A stretch of DNA of 64,000 nucleotides from Anabaena sp051781005 (lineage in GTDB: Bacteria; Cyanobacteriota; Cyanobacteriia; Cyanobacteriales; Nostocaceae): assembly GCF_051781005.1 (NCBI RefSeq), contig NZ_JBPWOA010000033.1:1-64000 (forward strand), in the 5' to 3' direction. Below, piece after piece: positions 1 through 8,430 of the stretch. A program made the translations under genes and the position numbers. Position 1 is the first letter of the stretch. The number at the start of each line of letters is the position of its first letter. The notes below the pieces were generated by a model. It had not been told where the DNA came from, searched no databases, and saw only the letters and a list, made by a program, of their open reading frames with translations.

Positions 1-126
1 AAGTCGCGGCTATACAATCAAAGTCCGCACTATGGCTAACGCCACGCTACGCTATCGACAAGCTCAGTGACCACCTGCGCGGACTAATAAAAAATCAAGG
101 GTTTGAAACCCACGCAGGTGGGTTTT
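1..126. repeat. Interspersed palindromic repeat interrupted by a short GC-rich repeat
   Basis: The left edge carries AAGTCGCGGCTATACAA...AAGTCCGC and then CCTGCGCGGAC, two halves that read as one GTCCGC/GCGGAC palindrome. The halves are separated at 30-75 by a unit containing GCCACGCTACGCTATCGAC, which also occurs near 7008-7037 and, reversed, at 18985-19014. Bases 108-124 form a perfect hairpin (AACCCAC, GTGGGTT). On the minus strand this lies just past the radical SAM gene and could help end transcription, although no T-run follows directly. Seen in sequence; element name unknown. Confidence 0.6.
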
Positions 127-215
127 ATCTGTGTAGACGTGGTTTCTAAGCGCCGATTTAGCTACAGTACTCAGAATCATTTAGAACCTGAGAAAGTGTT
201 TGAGTTTTCATGAAA

Positions 216-1793
216 TTAACGCACAATTTCTAACTGTAGACTTGTTTTTTCTTTCTGGTTTTCTTGCTGTTGTAGCATTTCCAGTTGTTCTTCTAGTTGT
301 GCTTTTACTTCATGACGAAAATTAAAAAAGTGTTCACCTACACCCAAAGCAATCAAATAGTCATACAATAAATTTGGTTTACGAAATGCGATCGCTATCA
401 ATTGCCACCAAAACAGAAACCGAGTAGAACGCAACATACCCTGTCTCCAGCAGATAGCCAGGAAAAAACGCAACTCTGCCACAGTGAAAATGCGGTTATT
501 TTGGGGTCGCCAACCTTCCATGATGATAAAATGGCGAAAAGTACGTTTGAGATAAGGTAAGGGTTGATATATATTCCAGAAAGCTTCAATAAACTCGTTG
601 ACAACTTCGGACATGGGACGAGTGGGTGTAAAATTCATCAAAGACTTCTGAGAGGTAAAAAATTCACCTAACCCTTCCTGTAACCGTCCTTCTTGTTGCA
701 GACGAGTCCACATTGTTGTATTGGGTAACGCTTGCAATAAACTGAGGTGAGCTTGGGGAATACCGGTTTCTTCAACAAACTGCTGAATGCGTTTACCAGC
801 ACCAACAAGTTCATTGTCAAAACCCAAGATAAACCCAGACATAATTTGCAATCCTGCACGGGTAATTTTGTCACATGATTCCTGCAAAGATTGACGTGTA
901 TTTTGTTCTTTATTAATCCCTACTAAGCTATTAACATCTGGGGTTTCAATTCCCATAAATACAGTTGTGAAACCTGCCTTCACCATCAAATCTATCAGTT
1001 CATCATCCTCTGCTAGATTGAGGGAAGCTTCTGTAATAAAAGTAAATGGATATTTGCGTTCTTCCATCCAAGGAATTAAAGCACGTAAAAATACCTTAGC
1101 ATTACGTTTATTACCAATGAAATTATCATCTACCAATAATATATAACGATGCCAACCCATTTGATAGAGAACTTCTAGTTCAGCTAACATCTGTGCAGGG
1201 GTTTTGGTGCGTGGCTTGCGACCAAACAAGTTGATAATATCGCAAAATTCACACTGAAAAGGACAACCCCTAGAAAACTGCACCGTGATTGCATAATAGG
1301 CATTTAAGTCGAGCAAATCAAACCGAGGAATGGGAGTTTGGGTGACATCCGGTTTTTCTAAAGAACGGAAAGTACCTTGTTCTTCTCCCCTTTCCAAAGC
1401 CTCCAAGAACATGGGGATGGTACATTCCCCTTCATCTAAAATGAGGTAATTAGCTCCTGCGGCTAAAGCAAATTCTGGGACTGATGTAGGAAAAGGTCCA
1501 CCCACTGCCACTTTTTTATCTAATGCAACACCTTTTTGAATTAATTCACCCAAATCTTGTTTTTGGATAATCATTGCAGAGATAATGACAATATCGCACC
1601 ATTCCCAATCTGCATCAGTTTCGAGACGGACATTGCGATCGCTAAATCTAATCTCCCAGTCACTCGGTAACATCGCCGCAACCGTGATTAAACCCAATGG
1701 GGGACTTGTGGCACTTAAACCAGCCAAATCAAGAGCTTCCTGATAAGACCAGAAAGAATTAGGCATGATCGGCCAGAGTAGTAAAGCTTTCAT
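216..1793 (-). CDS. B12-binding-domain radical SAM protein (DUF4070-type)
   Basis: A 525-aa protein. The N-terminal third is a cobalamin-binding Rossmann-like domain (PPLGLITVAAMLP, VAVGGPFPTS, ILDEGECT). It is followed by a radical SAM core with the cluster motif CPFQCEFCDI (CxxxCxxC) and a C-terminal helical region typical of DUF4070 proteins. Such enzymes use a [4Fe-4S] cluster, SAM and often a corrinoid for methylation or rearrangement. The hopanoid C-2 methylase HpnP belongs to this broad family, but the substrate here cannot be fixed from sequence. The ATG at 1793 is preferred over an upstream in-frame start because AGGGGGAT sits just upstream of it and the family begins with MKALLLWP. 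It is a single gene; no hopanoid neighbours are visible. Confidence 0.85.
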   Translation of the reverse strand: MKALLLWPIMPNSFWSYQEALDLAGLSATSPPLGLITVAAMLPSDWEIRFSDRNVRLETDADWEWCDIVIISAMIIQKQDLGELIQKGVALDKKVAVGGPFPTSVPEFALAAGANYLILDEGECTIPMFLEALERGEEQGTFRSLEKPDVTQTPIPRFDLLDLNAYYAITVQFSRGCPFQCEFCDIINLFGRKPRTKTPAQMLAELEVLYQMGWHRYILLVDDNFIGNKRNAKVFLRALIPWMEERKYPFTFITEASLNLAEDDELIDLMVKAGFTTVFMGIETPDVNSLVGINKEQNTRQSLQESCDKITRAGLQIMSGFILGFDNELVGAGKRIQQFVEETGIPQAHLSLLQALPNTTMWTRLQQEGRLQEGLGEFFTSQKSLMNFTPTRPMSEVVNEFIEAFWNIYQPLPYLKRTFRHFIIMEGWRPQNNRIFTVAELRFFLAICWRQGMLRSTRFLFWWQLIAIAFRKPNLLYDYLIALGVGEHFFNFRHEVKAQLEEQLEMLQQQENQKEKTSLQLEIVR

Positions 1794-1893
1794 CAACCAT
1801 ATCCCCCTGATTTGCTTTCTTGTCAAAACCCATTCAGTTTTGAATTGTAAAATCTGGGTAAGTTAGTTTTTATCCATCTGGAGATACAGTTTT

Positions 1894-2019
1894 TTAAGCT
1901 TCATTCTCAATAAAATAAATGGAGGAGATATGGATTGGCAAAACTTCAATAATACCTCGCCAAATTTCTTTACCCAAACCACGTAAGTCTAGAATGCTAT
2001 GCTTTGACTTTGGTGTCAT
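1894..2019 (-). pseudogene. Possible relic of an antitoxin-type small gene
   Basis: A 41-codon frame reads MTPKSKHSILDLRGLGKEIW and then RGIIEVLPIHISS before an AT-rich tail. The segment HSILDLRGLGKEIWRGI resembles the C-terminal part of cyanobacterial antitoxins, which usually end in a GID-x-x-EYV...SW tail. Here that tail is lost and the usual N-terminal DNA-binding part is missing. No ribosome binding site and no toxin gene lie beside it. The family assignment is from memory of sequence patterns and is tentative. Confidence 0.35.
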
Positions 2020-2129
2020 TGTTACTTGATAAATCCTCAACTAACTTTAATTGTTATTATGGGGTTAGGCTTTTAGCTTGCTCAAGTACATCTGGATAAC
2101 GAAACATAAATTTGTTGCTGATGGTCAAA

Positions 2130-2312
2130 AGAAGCAGGGGAGCAGGGAGCGGGGCGCAGGGGGGGAGAGACTGGGACAAAGCTTGTACCCCGCACTGGAA
2201 GGGCGCTCGGCTGGGGCGGGGCTTCTTACCCATGCTCTGCTTCGCTCCGCGCAGAGAGGAAGGGCTTGCTCCCCCTGCTCCCTGCCCCCTTCCCCTTTGC
2301 CTCTTCGGTGAT
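2130..2312. repeat. GC-rich low-complexity intergenic repeat
   Basis: A run of GGGAGCAGGGAGCGGGGCGCA-like purine repeats on one side and CCCCCTGCTCCCTGCCCCC on the other, able to pair with each other over long stretches. Similar GGCAGGGGGCAG or CCCCTGCC tracts occur near 9160-9360, 10070, 11105, 48100 and 62995. This is dispersed filler rather than coding sequence; frames across it have no family resemblance. Confidence 0.6.
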
Positions 2313-2340
2313 TATGACCATTAAAAGCCTTGCTATTTTC

Positions 2341-3267
2341 TTATTCAGGATCGCCTAGAAGTCTTGTAAGTAGGAATGGTAATATCGCTTCAAAAACCGC
2401 TGCTGGGTATTCTTCATGCAGTCCCAAAGAACCGGGAACAACAATGCTGCTAACTCCTGGTAAAGCCGCCAATGCGTCCATTTCTTGGCGTGACTTGGGG
2501 GGACTAGATTCCCCAATTACCACCATTAGTGGCGCAGATAAGGACTGTACTAGGGATAAAAACTCTGTTTGACTATGAATAGTATCTATATTGCCGGTGA
2601 CAAAGGCCGCAGAAGCAAATCTGGCGTTTGGTTGTTGGGTACTTTGCCATTTTTCGGTGATGAAGTCGGATGTAAGTTTTGCTGTATTAGTGAAGACGTG
2701 ACGGCTGTACATCCAACTTAAAAACGATGGAGTAGTATTGAGTTTATAGAGTGCTTGACCTAAAATAGGCGATCGCACTAACCCCCTTACCATAGCAGCT
2801 ATATTTGCATTTGCTCCCATTGTTGGCAGAGGACCCCGCCAAGTTGGTGCTACCAACACAATCTGCAAAAAAGTATCTGGCTGTGTTACAGCTAGTTGCA
2901 GAACATAACCAGCCGCATGACCTGCTGCAACTACGCTAATTCCTTTATCGAAAACAGATTTAACGAAATTTGCCAAAAATTGCTGATATATTGACGGGTT
3001 GTAATCTAAATTCAGTCGGTCAGATTCTCCAAAACCTGGCCAGTCAAAAGCGGTAACTTGAAAATGGGAAGCAAGTAATTTAGCAAGTTCCCCCACTTCC
3101 CCCCGTGTGGAAACGCTACTAAAAGCAGGAAGCAATAAAAGCGGTGAACCTTGTCCTATCGTTTCATAAATTACCCGCAATTGCTGGTTTTCCCAATTCC
3201 AGAGGAATTCTTTAGCTTCACCACCAAATGCAGTAGCAGCAGGTTTTGTTAATAAATGGGTAGACAT
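2341..3267 (-). CDS. Alpha/beta-hydrolase fold protein lacking the nucleophile serine
   Basis: A 308-aa protein with the alpha/beta-hydrolase layout: an oxyanion strand (LLLLPAFSSVSTRGE), the FDWPGFGESDR loop, a nucleophile elbow, a cap and a late His (GLHEEYP). The elbow reads AAGHAAGYV, so the GxSxG nucleophile position is alanine. Normal ester hydrolysis is therefore unlikely unless another residue serves. It ends far from the upstream antitoxin relic and is followed upstream on the same strand by sufE (67 nt apart), suggesting co-transcription sufE then this gene. A link to iron-sulphur metabolism is inferred only from this adjacency. There is no signal peptide; it is probably cytoplasmic. 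Confidence 0.8.
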   Translation of the reverse strand: MSTHLLTKPAATAFGGEAKEFLWNWENQQLRVIYETIGQGSPLLLLPAFSSVSTRGEVGELAKLLASHFQVTAFDWPGFGESDRLNLDYNPSIYQQFLANFVKSVFDKGISVVAAGHAAGYVLQLAVTQPDTFLQIVLVAPTWRGPLPTMGANANIAAMVRGLVRSPILGQALYKLNTTPSFLSWMYSRHVFTNTAKLTSDFITEKWQSTQQPNARFASAAFVTGNIDTIHSQTEFLSLVQSLSAPLMVVIGESSPPKSRQEMDALAALPGVSSIVVPGSLGLHEEYPAAVFEAILPFLLTRLLGDPE

Positions 3268-3274
3268 TGATTTA

Positions 3275-3292
3275 ATTCGTAATTCGTAATTG
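3275..3292. repeat. Heptanucleotide repeat (AATTCGT)
   Basis: Just upstream of the hydrolase start, TTAATTCGTAATTCGTAATTG contains two and a half copies of a 7-bp unit. Short tandemly repeated heptamers of this kind are characteristic of heterocystous cyanobacteria; larger arrays of the complementary-type unit lie near 44286 and 44683. Confidence 0.7.
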
Positions 3293-3334
3293 ATGTTACT
3301 CCCCCATCTCCCTATTTCCCCACCGCCCCAATCC

Positions 3335-3769
3335 CTATGTCTCTAACTTACATTCCAAAGCTTTTTTCTGCATGGTTTTGAAAATATTGTAAAAACCATT
3401 AGCGCGGGAGGGTGTCAGACTAACATTTAAACCTGTGGCTTGAATGAAATCAGGTGTTAATTGGACAATTTGTGTTGGTGCTAATCCGTTTAATCCTTCT
3501 ATCAACAGCGCCACTAATCCCTTAGTTAGCTGGGAATCAGAATCGCCTTGGAATACAACTTTACCATCATCCAGTGATGCAGTTACGTATACCTGTGAGA
3601 CACAACCAGGAACTTTATTTTCGGGTCTTTTATCAACTTCGGGAAATTCTGGCAGTTTCTGAGCATACCAGATTAATTGCTCATAACGCCGCTTTGGTTC
3701 AGCAGCGCGTTGGAACCGTTGAACAATTTTAGATAGTGCTGGTGGTAGAGAATCAAGACTTGAGGACAT
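3335..3769 (-). CDS. sufE: SufE family sulfur-transfer protein
   Basis: A 144-aa protein covering the whole SufE domain: helical N-terminus (LPPALSKIVQRFQ), the active-site segment ENKVPGCVSQVYV with the persulfide cysteine at position 56, the DSDSQLTKGLVALL stretch, and the GLNVSLTPSRANGFYNI C-terminal helix motif. SufE accepts sulfur from the SufS cysteine desulfurase and passes it to the SUF iron-sulphur cluster scaffold in the cytoplasm. No other suf genes are in the window. It starts 67 nt upstream of the alpha/beta-hydrolase gene on the same strand. Length is normal for cyanobacterial SufE. Confidence 0.92.
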   Translation of the reverse strand: MSSSLDSLPPALSKIVQRFQRAAEPKRRYEQLIWYAQKLPEFPEVDKRPENKVPGCVSQVYVTASLDDGKVVFQGDSDSQLTKGLVALLIEGLNGLAPTQIVQLTPDFIQATGLNVSLTPSRANGFYNIFKTMQKKALECKLET

Positions 3770-4217
3770 AGTAAATTCAATAAATTATTCAGTCTTACCT
3801 TGAGTATGAACTACCTACACTGACGTGATGGTAAAGTGTAGGCTTCCCAATTCAATGGTGATTGCCTCGATTTTCATAGCCATTGAAGTATGGTATCGAC
3901 CTTACCGTATTTACAGATTCATAATAACATCATCATTCAACTCGTGTAACCAGAAAAAATATTTTGTACCCTACGGAAAGCAAGCTACGTCTCGTCGATG
4001 TAGTCTTCCTAGTCTTGATAGTATCTAAATTTCAGTTTGACGCAAAACCTAGGGCAAAAGCTGTGACTATTTTAGCAATTATCGCTTAAAATTTACTTCT
4101 CATAAGGTGATGCTTTATATGAAGTATTTAGACAAAATATTAAAAATTGCTGCAAATTTGAGATTTATATTCACTTTTATGAGGAAACTTTAAGAGCATA
4201 TTGTCCAGCAAACTTTC
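3770..4217. other. Intergenic region upstream of psaK
   Basis: No credible gene. It contains a stretch near 3970-4010 (CCCTACGGAAAGCAAGCTACG) related to the dispersed GC-rich repeats and otherwise AT-rich sequence that must hold the divergent promoters of sufE (leftward) and psaK (rightward). No convincing -35/-10 pair could be fixed. Confidence 0.4.
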
Positions 4218-4222
4218 AGGAG
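4218..4222 (+). promoter_or_regulatory. Ribosome binding site that fixes the psaK GTG start
   Basis: AGGAG, eight bases upstream of GTG at 4231. The longer frame beginning with TTG at 4201 has no such site and would add ten residues not seen in PsaK proteins. Confidence 0.75.
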
Positions 4223-4230
4223 CAAACCCG

Positions 4231-4491
4231 GTGTTGACATCAACTTTACTCGCTGTTGTACCCGCACCCCTAGAATGGAGTCCTACTGTTGGTATCATCA
4301 TGATTATTGCCAACATTATTGCGATCGCTTTCGGCAAATTTACAATCCAGTATCCTAGTGCAGAACCAGCAGCACCAGCCCCCAATTTCTTTGGCGGTTT
4401 TGGCTTACCTGCCATACTAGCAACTACTGCCTTTGGTCATATCTTAGGAGCAGGTATTATCTTAGGACTACACAACATTGGCCGCATCTAG
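4231..4491 (+). CDS. psaK: Photosystem I reaction centre subunit PsaK
   Basis: An 86-aa thylakoid membrane protein reading LTSTLLAVVPAPLEWSP after the initiator, then the first transmembrane helix (TVGIIMIIANIIAIAFGKF), a loop with FFGGFGLPAILATTAFGHI, and the second helix ending ILGLHNIGRI. PsaK lies at the periphery of photosystem I, binds chlorophyll and helps couple antennae. The start is GTG, chosen from the AGGAG site and family length. A stem-loop follows the stop. Monocistronic as far as can be seen. Two PsaK isoforms exist in some cyanobacteria; which isoform this is cannot be settled here. Confidence 0.95.
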   Translation: MLTSTLLAVVPAPLEWSPTVGIIMIIANIIAIAFGKFTIQYPSAEPAAPAPNFFGGFGLPAILATTAFGHILGAGIILGLHNIGRI

Positions 4492-4548
4492 GCTTTAGTT
4501 CCCAACTACCCTGCATTCAACGATTGATTGTTTAGAATTTTGCAGTTA

Positions 4549-4577
4549 AGAGCCAGAGAGCCAGTTCTCTGGCCTCT
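4549..4577 (+). terminator. Stem-loop downstream of psaK
   Basis: Arms AGAGCCAGAGA and TCTCTGGCCTCT pair with a single bulge around a six-base loop, 57 bases after the psaK stop. No U-rich tail follows, so it may be a transcript-stabilising hairpin rather than a strong intrinsic terminator. Confidence 0.45.
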
Positions 4578-4720
4578 CCTGTTAGTACTAGATGCCAAAA
4601 CCTGCTTTTAGTATTCGATGACAATCCAGAATAATTACTTAAGAAAAAGACTTTTGCGTAAATAAATATTACCTGTATTTATGGTAGAAGTTTAGGTATC
4701 TATAAATATGGTTTATCAAA

Positions 4721-5125
4721 CTACACTGGCAAAGGTGGTAAACCATTTAACTGACGCACAGAACTAATGCAGGCTGGACAATCACAGCCAAACAACTTGA
4801 TAGCCGCATCACTTTCTGCTTCCGTGAATTCTAATTCATCTGGCTGATTTTGTTGATTTTGCTGATTTTTATTAGTTTGATTTTCCTCCCCTTCAACTTG
4901 AGCTAGTTGCATGATTGGTTTAGCGGTCGATGCAGTAGCATTATTTACTTGTATACATACCTGACGCGGTGTTGCTGAATGATTAGAACGGACGCAAGAT
5001 AGATGAGTACCAACAGGGGTAACTGTTTGACCAGCGTGAACAGGTCTAGCCATCATTACCGTAGATAGCATGGACATAAAAACAACGGGGCTAGAGAGCA
5101 AGGCCAAAACAAATTTTTTGTTCAT
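4721..5125 (-). CDS. Secreted protein of unknown function with C-terminal CDCPAC motif
   Basis: A 134-aa protein with a clear Sec signal peptide (MNKKFVLALLSSPVVFMSML, cleavage probably after PVHA). A Ser/Thr/Asn-rich middle holds two cysteines (HLSCVRSNHS, RQVCIQVNN), a Gln/Asn-rich linker follows, and the C-terminus contains LFGCDCPACISSVRQL. The compact CxCxxC motif could bind a metal or form disulfides; this is inference. I do not recognise a named family. It is alone between psaK and an Uma2 remnant. Confidence 0.7.
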   Translation of the reverse strand: MNKKFVLALLSSPVVFMSMLSTVMMARPVHAGQTVTPVGTHLSCVRSNHSATPRQVCIQVNNATASTAKPIMQLAQVEGEENQTNKNQQNQQNQPDELEFTEAESDAAIKLFGCDCPACISSVRQLNGLPPLPV

Positions 5126-5353
5126 TTACTTTAAAGACTTTGTAACAAGAGAAACAAACCAAATTACCTTTTCAGATCAATTGGTTTCTAATCAGTCCAT
5201 CTTATACAAATTACCTGAAAATGTCTTATTCATTCAATAGAAACGATATAATTTTTCTATATTAGTGTTTTGATGGAAAACAAAAATAAAAATAATCTAC
5301 GAGAAATTACCAGAAATGCCAAAATAGATTTAGATACTTGAGGAGCAAGCCTT

Positions 5354-5805
5354 ATGTCTCTGACTGTCCAAGACCTAGAGAAAATGCAGGTAGCTTATCC
5401 TGACTATCGCATGGAATTAGTGGATGGGAGCATAGTTGTCATGAGTCCGTCAGGTTATGAGTCTGAAGAAGTAGGAACCGAGTTTGCGCGAATTTTGGGA
5501 ACTGGGTAAGGCCACGTAAACTAGGGCGTGTAGTTGGTTCGAGTGCGGGTTTTAGATTACCGAACACAGATTTACGAGCGCCTGATGTTTCTTTTGTCTG
5601 GGCTGACCGGCTAAAACGCTCAACGGAAGACTATGCAGAATTAGTTCCTGATTTGGTGGTTGAAGTAAAGTCAAAAACTGATTCTGTAGAAAAACTCCGC
5701 GAAAAAATTCAAGAGTTTATCAGCCTTGGTTCTCAAGTTGGTATTTTAATTAATCCGAAAACTATAACTTTGGAAATTTACAGTTCTGGAGAAACATTAA
5801 TATAG
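5354..5805 (+). pseudogene. Uma2 family (PD-(D/E)XK-like) gene with a frameshift
   Basis: The first 51 codons (MSLTVQDLEKMQVAYPDYRM, then ELVDGSIVVMSPSG) are a typical Uma2 N-terminus. The frame then stops at TAA 5507-5509 and continues in the -1 frame from about 5503 as WVRPRKLGRVVGSS, then RAPDVSFVWADRL and PDLVVEVKSKTDS, ending at TAG 5803. The D...E-x-K nuclease-like signature (APDVSFV, VVEVKS) is intact but split by what looks like a one-base deletion. The C-terminal end is also short, breaking off where AGGACTTAC, matching the end of the inverted-repeat element at 38507, begins. Two intact Uma2 genes lie at 6138 and 46656. Confidence 0.75.
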
Positions 5806-5864
5806 GACTTACTGAGTTTATTTTCTATGATTGCAATTCCCAATCATAACTGTTTCCCTACCTC

Positions 5865-6002
5865 ATGTTGGTACACCTCATACCGAAAACATGGGTAAAA
5901 GTGCGGCGAGTTTTGGAGACTCACCCAGCTAACTATTTTAATCTGGATGAATATTTGCAAATTTGCCAAGAAAACGGCTTTACCTGCAAGCCAGATAAGT
6001 AG
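5865..6002 (+). other. Short open frame, possible gene remnant
   Basis: A 45-codon frame beginning near CATGTTGGTACACC reads KTWVKVRRVLETHPANYFNL and then DEYLQICQENGFTCKPDK before TAG. The C-terminal half has protein-like composition, but there is no ribosome binding site and I recognise no family. It may be the tail of a lost gene next to the broken Uma2 copy. Confidence 0.25.
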
Positions 6003-6137
6003 TTAAACAACTTACATCTAAAGATGAATAAATTTACTAACAGTAGAGTGTATCAGCGATAGAGTAATACACCCTACGAAATAAAATCATTTAGTAAAAA
6101 TAGGATAAAATAATCATAACCATTCAAGAGGTGAATC

Positions 6138-6764
6138 ATGGTTCAAACCTTAATTAAACCAGTAACCTTTGACGAATTTATCCAATGGTATCCAGAAACA
6201 GGATTACGCTATGAATTACACAACGGAGTAATTATTGAAATGAATCCACCAGTAGGAGATCATGAATTAGTTATTGGTTGGTTAGTCCGTAAATTATCAG
6301 CACAATTAGATAAACTTAACCTTCCCTACTTAATACCAAAAACCACATTTATCAAACCATCAAAATCCGAATCTGCTTATTCACCGGATATTTTATTACT
6401 AAATCCTGAAAACTTAGTTAATGAACCTTTGTGGAAAAAAGAATCAATCATTACTCAAGCGGCTTCAGTTCCTTTAGTCATAGAAATAGTTAGCAGTAAT
6501 TGGAAAACCGATTATTCCACTAAAGCTGATGAATATGAATCAATGGGTATTCCTGAATATTGGATAGTTGATTATGCTGCTTTTGGTGGGAGAAGATTTA
6601 TCGGTAATCCGAAACAACCCACTATCTCAGTTTATTCCTTAATTAATGAAGAATATGAAGTTAATCAATTTAGAGGTGATGATCTGATCATATCTCCACT
6701 ATTTCCAGAATTAAATTTCACGGTTTCTCACGTTTTACAAACAATTACAGAACTTACACATTGA
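6138..6764 (+). CDS. Uma2 family endonuclease-like protein
   Basis: A 208-aa protein: TFDEFIQWYPETGLRYELHN-GVIIEMNPP N-terminus, SAYSPDILLLN carrying the conserved Asp, PLVIEIVSSNWKTDYSTKAD with the E-x-x-S/K element, and YESMGIPEYWIVDY. Uma2 (DUF820) proteins have a PD-(D/E)XK fold and are hugely expanded in cyanobacteria; their biological role is unsettled. GAGGTG seven bases upstream supports the ATG. No partner gene is adjacent. Confidence 0.88.
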   Translation: MVQTLIKPVTFDEFIQWYPETGLRYELHNGVIIEMNPPVGDHELVIGWLVRKLSAQLDKLNLPYLIPKTTFIKPSKSESAYSPDILLLNPENLVNEPLWKKESIITQAASVPLVIEIVSSNWKTDYSTKADEYESMGIPEYWIVDYAAFGGRRFIGNPKQPTISVYSLINEEYEVNQFRGDDLIISPLFPELNFTVSHVLQTITELTH

Positions 6765-6960
6765 TAATAAACAATAAATATGTGTTATAGAAAAGCCATA
6801 TCTTTCGGAGGGATTTAGCACTGCTAAACCCCTACAATACGGGTCTATTTATTATCAACATAATCATGGGTTTCTAAAAAAATATTATTACATTTATTCA
6901 TGCAAGATTACCTAATCTAATATGAGTGAGATTCCTAGGTCGCGCTTCTCTACGAGACGC

Positions 6961-7156
6961 TAGGGACTTCCAGGAAATAAATTATCCAATCTTGTGGGAT
7001 GGGCTTACTATGGCTAACGCCACGCTACGCTATCGACATGGTTCGACTGCGCTCACCAGCCGCTCAGTACAAGTCTAGTCCGTCCAGGTTTAAGGGCAGG
7101 CAAGATGCCTACCCCACAAGAATTAATTGAATATTTTTTTATTTGGAAGTCCCCTA
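6961..7156. mobile_element. MITE-like element with terminal inverted repeats and a nested repeat
   Basis: Ends TAGGGACTTCCAGGAAATAA and TTTATTTGGAAGTCCCCTA are inverted repeats. Inside, CAATCTTGTGGG pairs with CCCCACAAGAATT, giving a long imperfect palindrome. This palindrome is split by the GC-rich unit containing GCCACGCTACGCTATCGAC at 7008-7037. A second element with the same ends lies at 36801-36951. There is no open frame, so it would need a transposase in trans. Element family not identified. Confidence 0.6.
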
Positions 7157-7190
7157 CGCGAACGCTATCGCTTTTTCTACAAACATCTCT

Positions 7191-7247
7191 TTATCTATTA
7201 TCTTTGCTACTGATGAGCAATTCTTGAAGTTCTAGTAATTCTTCCAT
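7191..7247 (-). pseudogene. 5' remnant of a DUF29-like gene
   Basis: A good ribosome binding site (GGAGG, eight bases upstream) precedes an ATG whose frame reads MEELLELQELLISSKDNR and then stops. The opening resembles the first residues of DUF29-like cyanobacterial proteins; compare the MTQELIDLRQSILEGRYDDA opening of the intact gene ending at 56281. The rest is missing and the junction lies next to the inverted-repeat element ending at 7156. Tentative. Confidence 0.35.
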
Positions 7248-7425
7248 AACTCATGCCTCCTGAGTTAAATCGCTGAAATTGATTATAAAATCAAAAAAAT
7301 TGAAAATCACAGATTATCAAAGCCCTGGCGTATATTCGCTGAATACTTTGCCAATATCCTCTCACCCAGTTGTTGGGACTGGTGCAAGATGTAAGTAAAA
7401 TGGCTAAAAACGCATTCATCGAAAT

Positions 7426-8262
7426 ATGACTAATCAATCTACTATCCCGGTTATTGTCAACGGTGCAGCTGGCAAAATGGGACGTGAGGTAATCAAAGCG
7501 ATCGCTCAAGCACCAGATATGATTTTAATGGGCGCTCTCGATACCTCTCCGGAACATCAAGACAAAGATGCAGGAGAACTGGCAGGTTTAAGCGAACCGT
7601 TGGAAGTGCCAATTACCAATCAATTAGAACCGATGTTAGGCTATGTAGCGGGTGAAAGGCAGATGGCACCAGGGGTGATGGTAGATTTTACTCATCCTGA
7701 TGCAGTTTATGATAATGTGCGAAGTGCGATCGCTTATGGTATTCGTCCAGTAGTCGGAACCACAGGTTTAAGTCCTGAACAAATTCAAAATTTGACAGAT
7801 TTTGCCGAAAAAGCGAGTACAGGTTGCTTGTTGATTCCTAATTTCTCCATTGGTATGGTATTGCTACAACAAGCCGCAGTCACCGCTTCCCAGTATTTTG
7901 ATCATGTAGAAATTATCGAACTGCATCACAACCAAAAAGCCGACGCACCAAGCGGTACAGCTATTCAAACAGCGCAATTATTAGCAGAATTAGGTAAAAC
8001 CTTTAACCCGCCTCAAGTCGAAGAAACAGAAAAGATACCGGGTGCGAGAGGCTCTTTAGCCGACGAAGGGATTAGAATTCATAGTATCCGCTTGCCAGGA
8101 CTAATTGCCCATCAGGAAGTGATATTTGGCGCAGCAGGGCAAATTTACACCTTACGTCATGATACAAGCGATCGCTCCTGCTATATGCCCGGAGTCCTAC
8201 TAGCAATTCGCAAAGTAAACCAGTTAAAGTCATTAGTATATGGATTAGAAAAAATACTTTAA
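7426..8262 (+). CDS. dapB: 4-hydroxy-tetrahydrodipicolinate reductase
   Basis: A 278-aa cytoplasmic enzyme reducing 4-hydroxy-tetrahydrodipicolinate to tetrahydrodipicolinate in the diaminopimelate/lysine pathway. The NAD(P) loop is GAAGKMGR (13-20). VDFTHPDAV and VVGTTGLS line the cofactor site. The catalytic block ELHHNQKADAPSGTA carries His167/His168 and Lys171, with the substrate-binding SGT at 176-178. Length and C-terminal MPGVLLAIRKV are typical. The gene stands alone; the following gene is separated by a tandem repeat. Confidence 0.97.
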   Translation: MTNQSTIPVIVNGAAGKMGREVIKAIAQAPDMILMGALDTSPEHQDKDAGELAGLSEPLEVPITNQLEPMLGYVAGERQMAPGVMVDFTHPDAVYDNVRSAIAYGIRPVVGTTGLSPEQIQNLTDFAEKASTGCLLIPNFSIGMVLLQQAAVTASQYFDHVEIIELHHNQKADAPSGTAIQTAQLLAELGKTFNPPQVEETEKIPGARGSLADEGIRIHSIRLPGLIAHQEVIFGAAGQIYTLRHDTSDRSCYMPGVLLAIRKVNQLKSLVYGLEKIL

Positions 8263-8264
8263 AG

Positions 8265-8430
8265 AAGGAGTTAGGAGTCAGAAGTCAGGAGTCAGGAGTC
8301 AGGAGGAATAAAGAACAAAGAAGTTAACTCATTACTCACAACTCAGCACTCAGTACTCGGTACTCATTACTCACAACTCATTACTCACAACTCAGCACTC
8401 ATAACTCACAACTCAGCACTCATAACTCAT
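8265..8430. repeat. Degenerate tandem repeat array between dapB and the next gene
   Basis: First several copies of AGTCAGGAGTCAGGAGTCAGG, then about seven irregular copies of a CTCAGCACTCATAACTCACA-like unit run directly into the ATG of the following gene. Related ACTCAGCACTCAGCACT sequence recurs near 21765. The array has replaced any recognisable ribosome binding site for the gene at 8429. Confidence 0.75.

Noticed and set aside
2078..2324. Open frames of 70-77 codons on the plus strand
   Set aside because: They lie in GC-rich low-complexity repeat; the products are Ala/Gly/Arg or Pro/Leu runs with no family likeness.
3825..4028. 67-codon plus-strand frame
   Set aside because: No ribosome binding site, no family pattern, and it crosses a dispersed repeat.
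4140..4415. 91-codon minus-strand frame opposite psaK
   Set aside because: It is the antisense shadow of psaK; psaK has a binding site and a clear family match.
8265..8430. CRISPR-like array
   Set aside because: Units are irregular and contiguous with no unique spacers of constant length.
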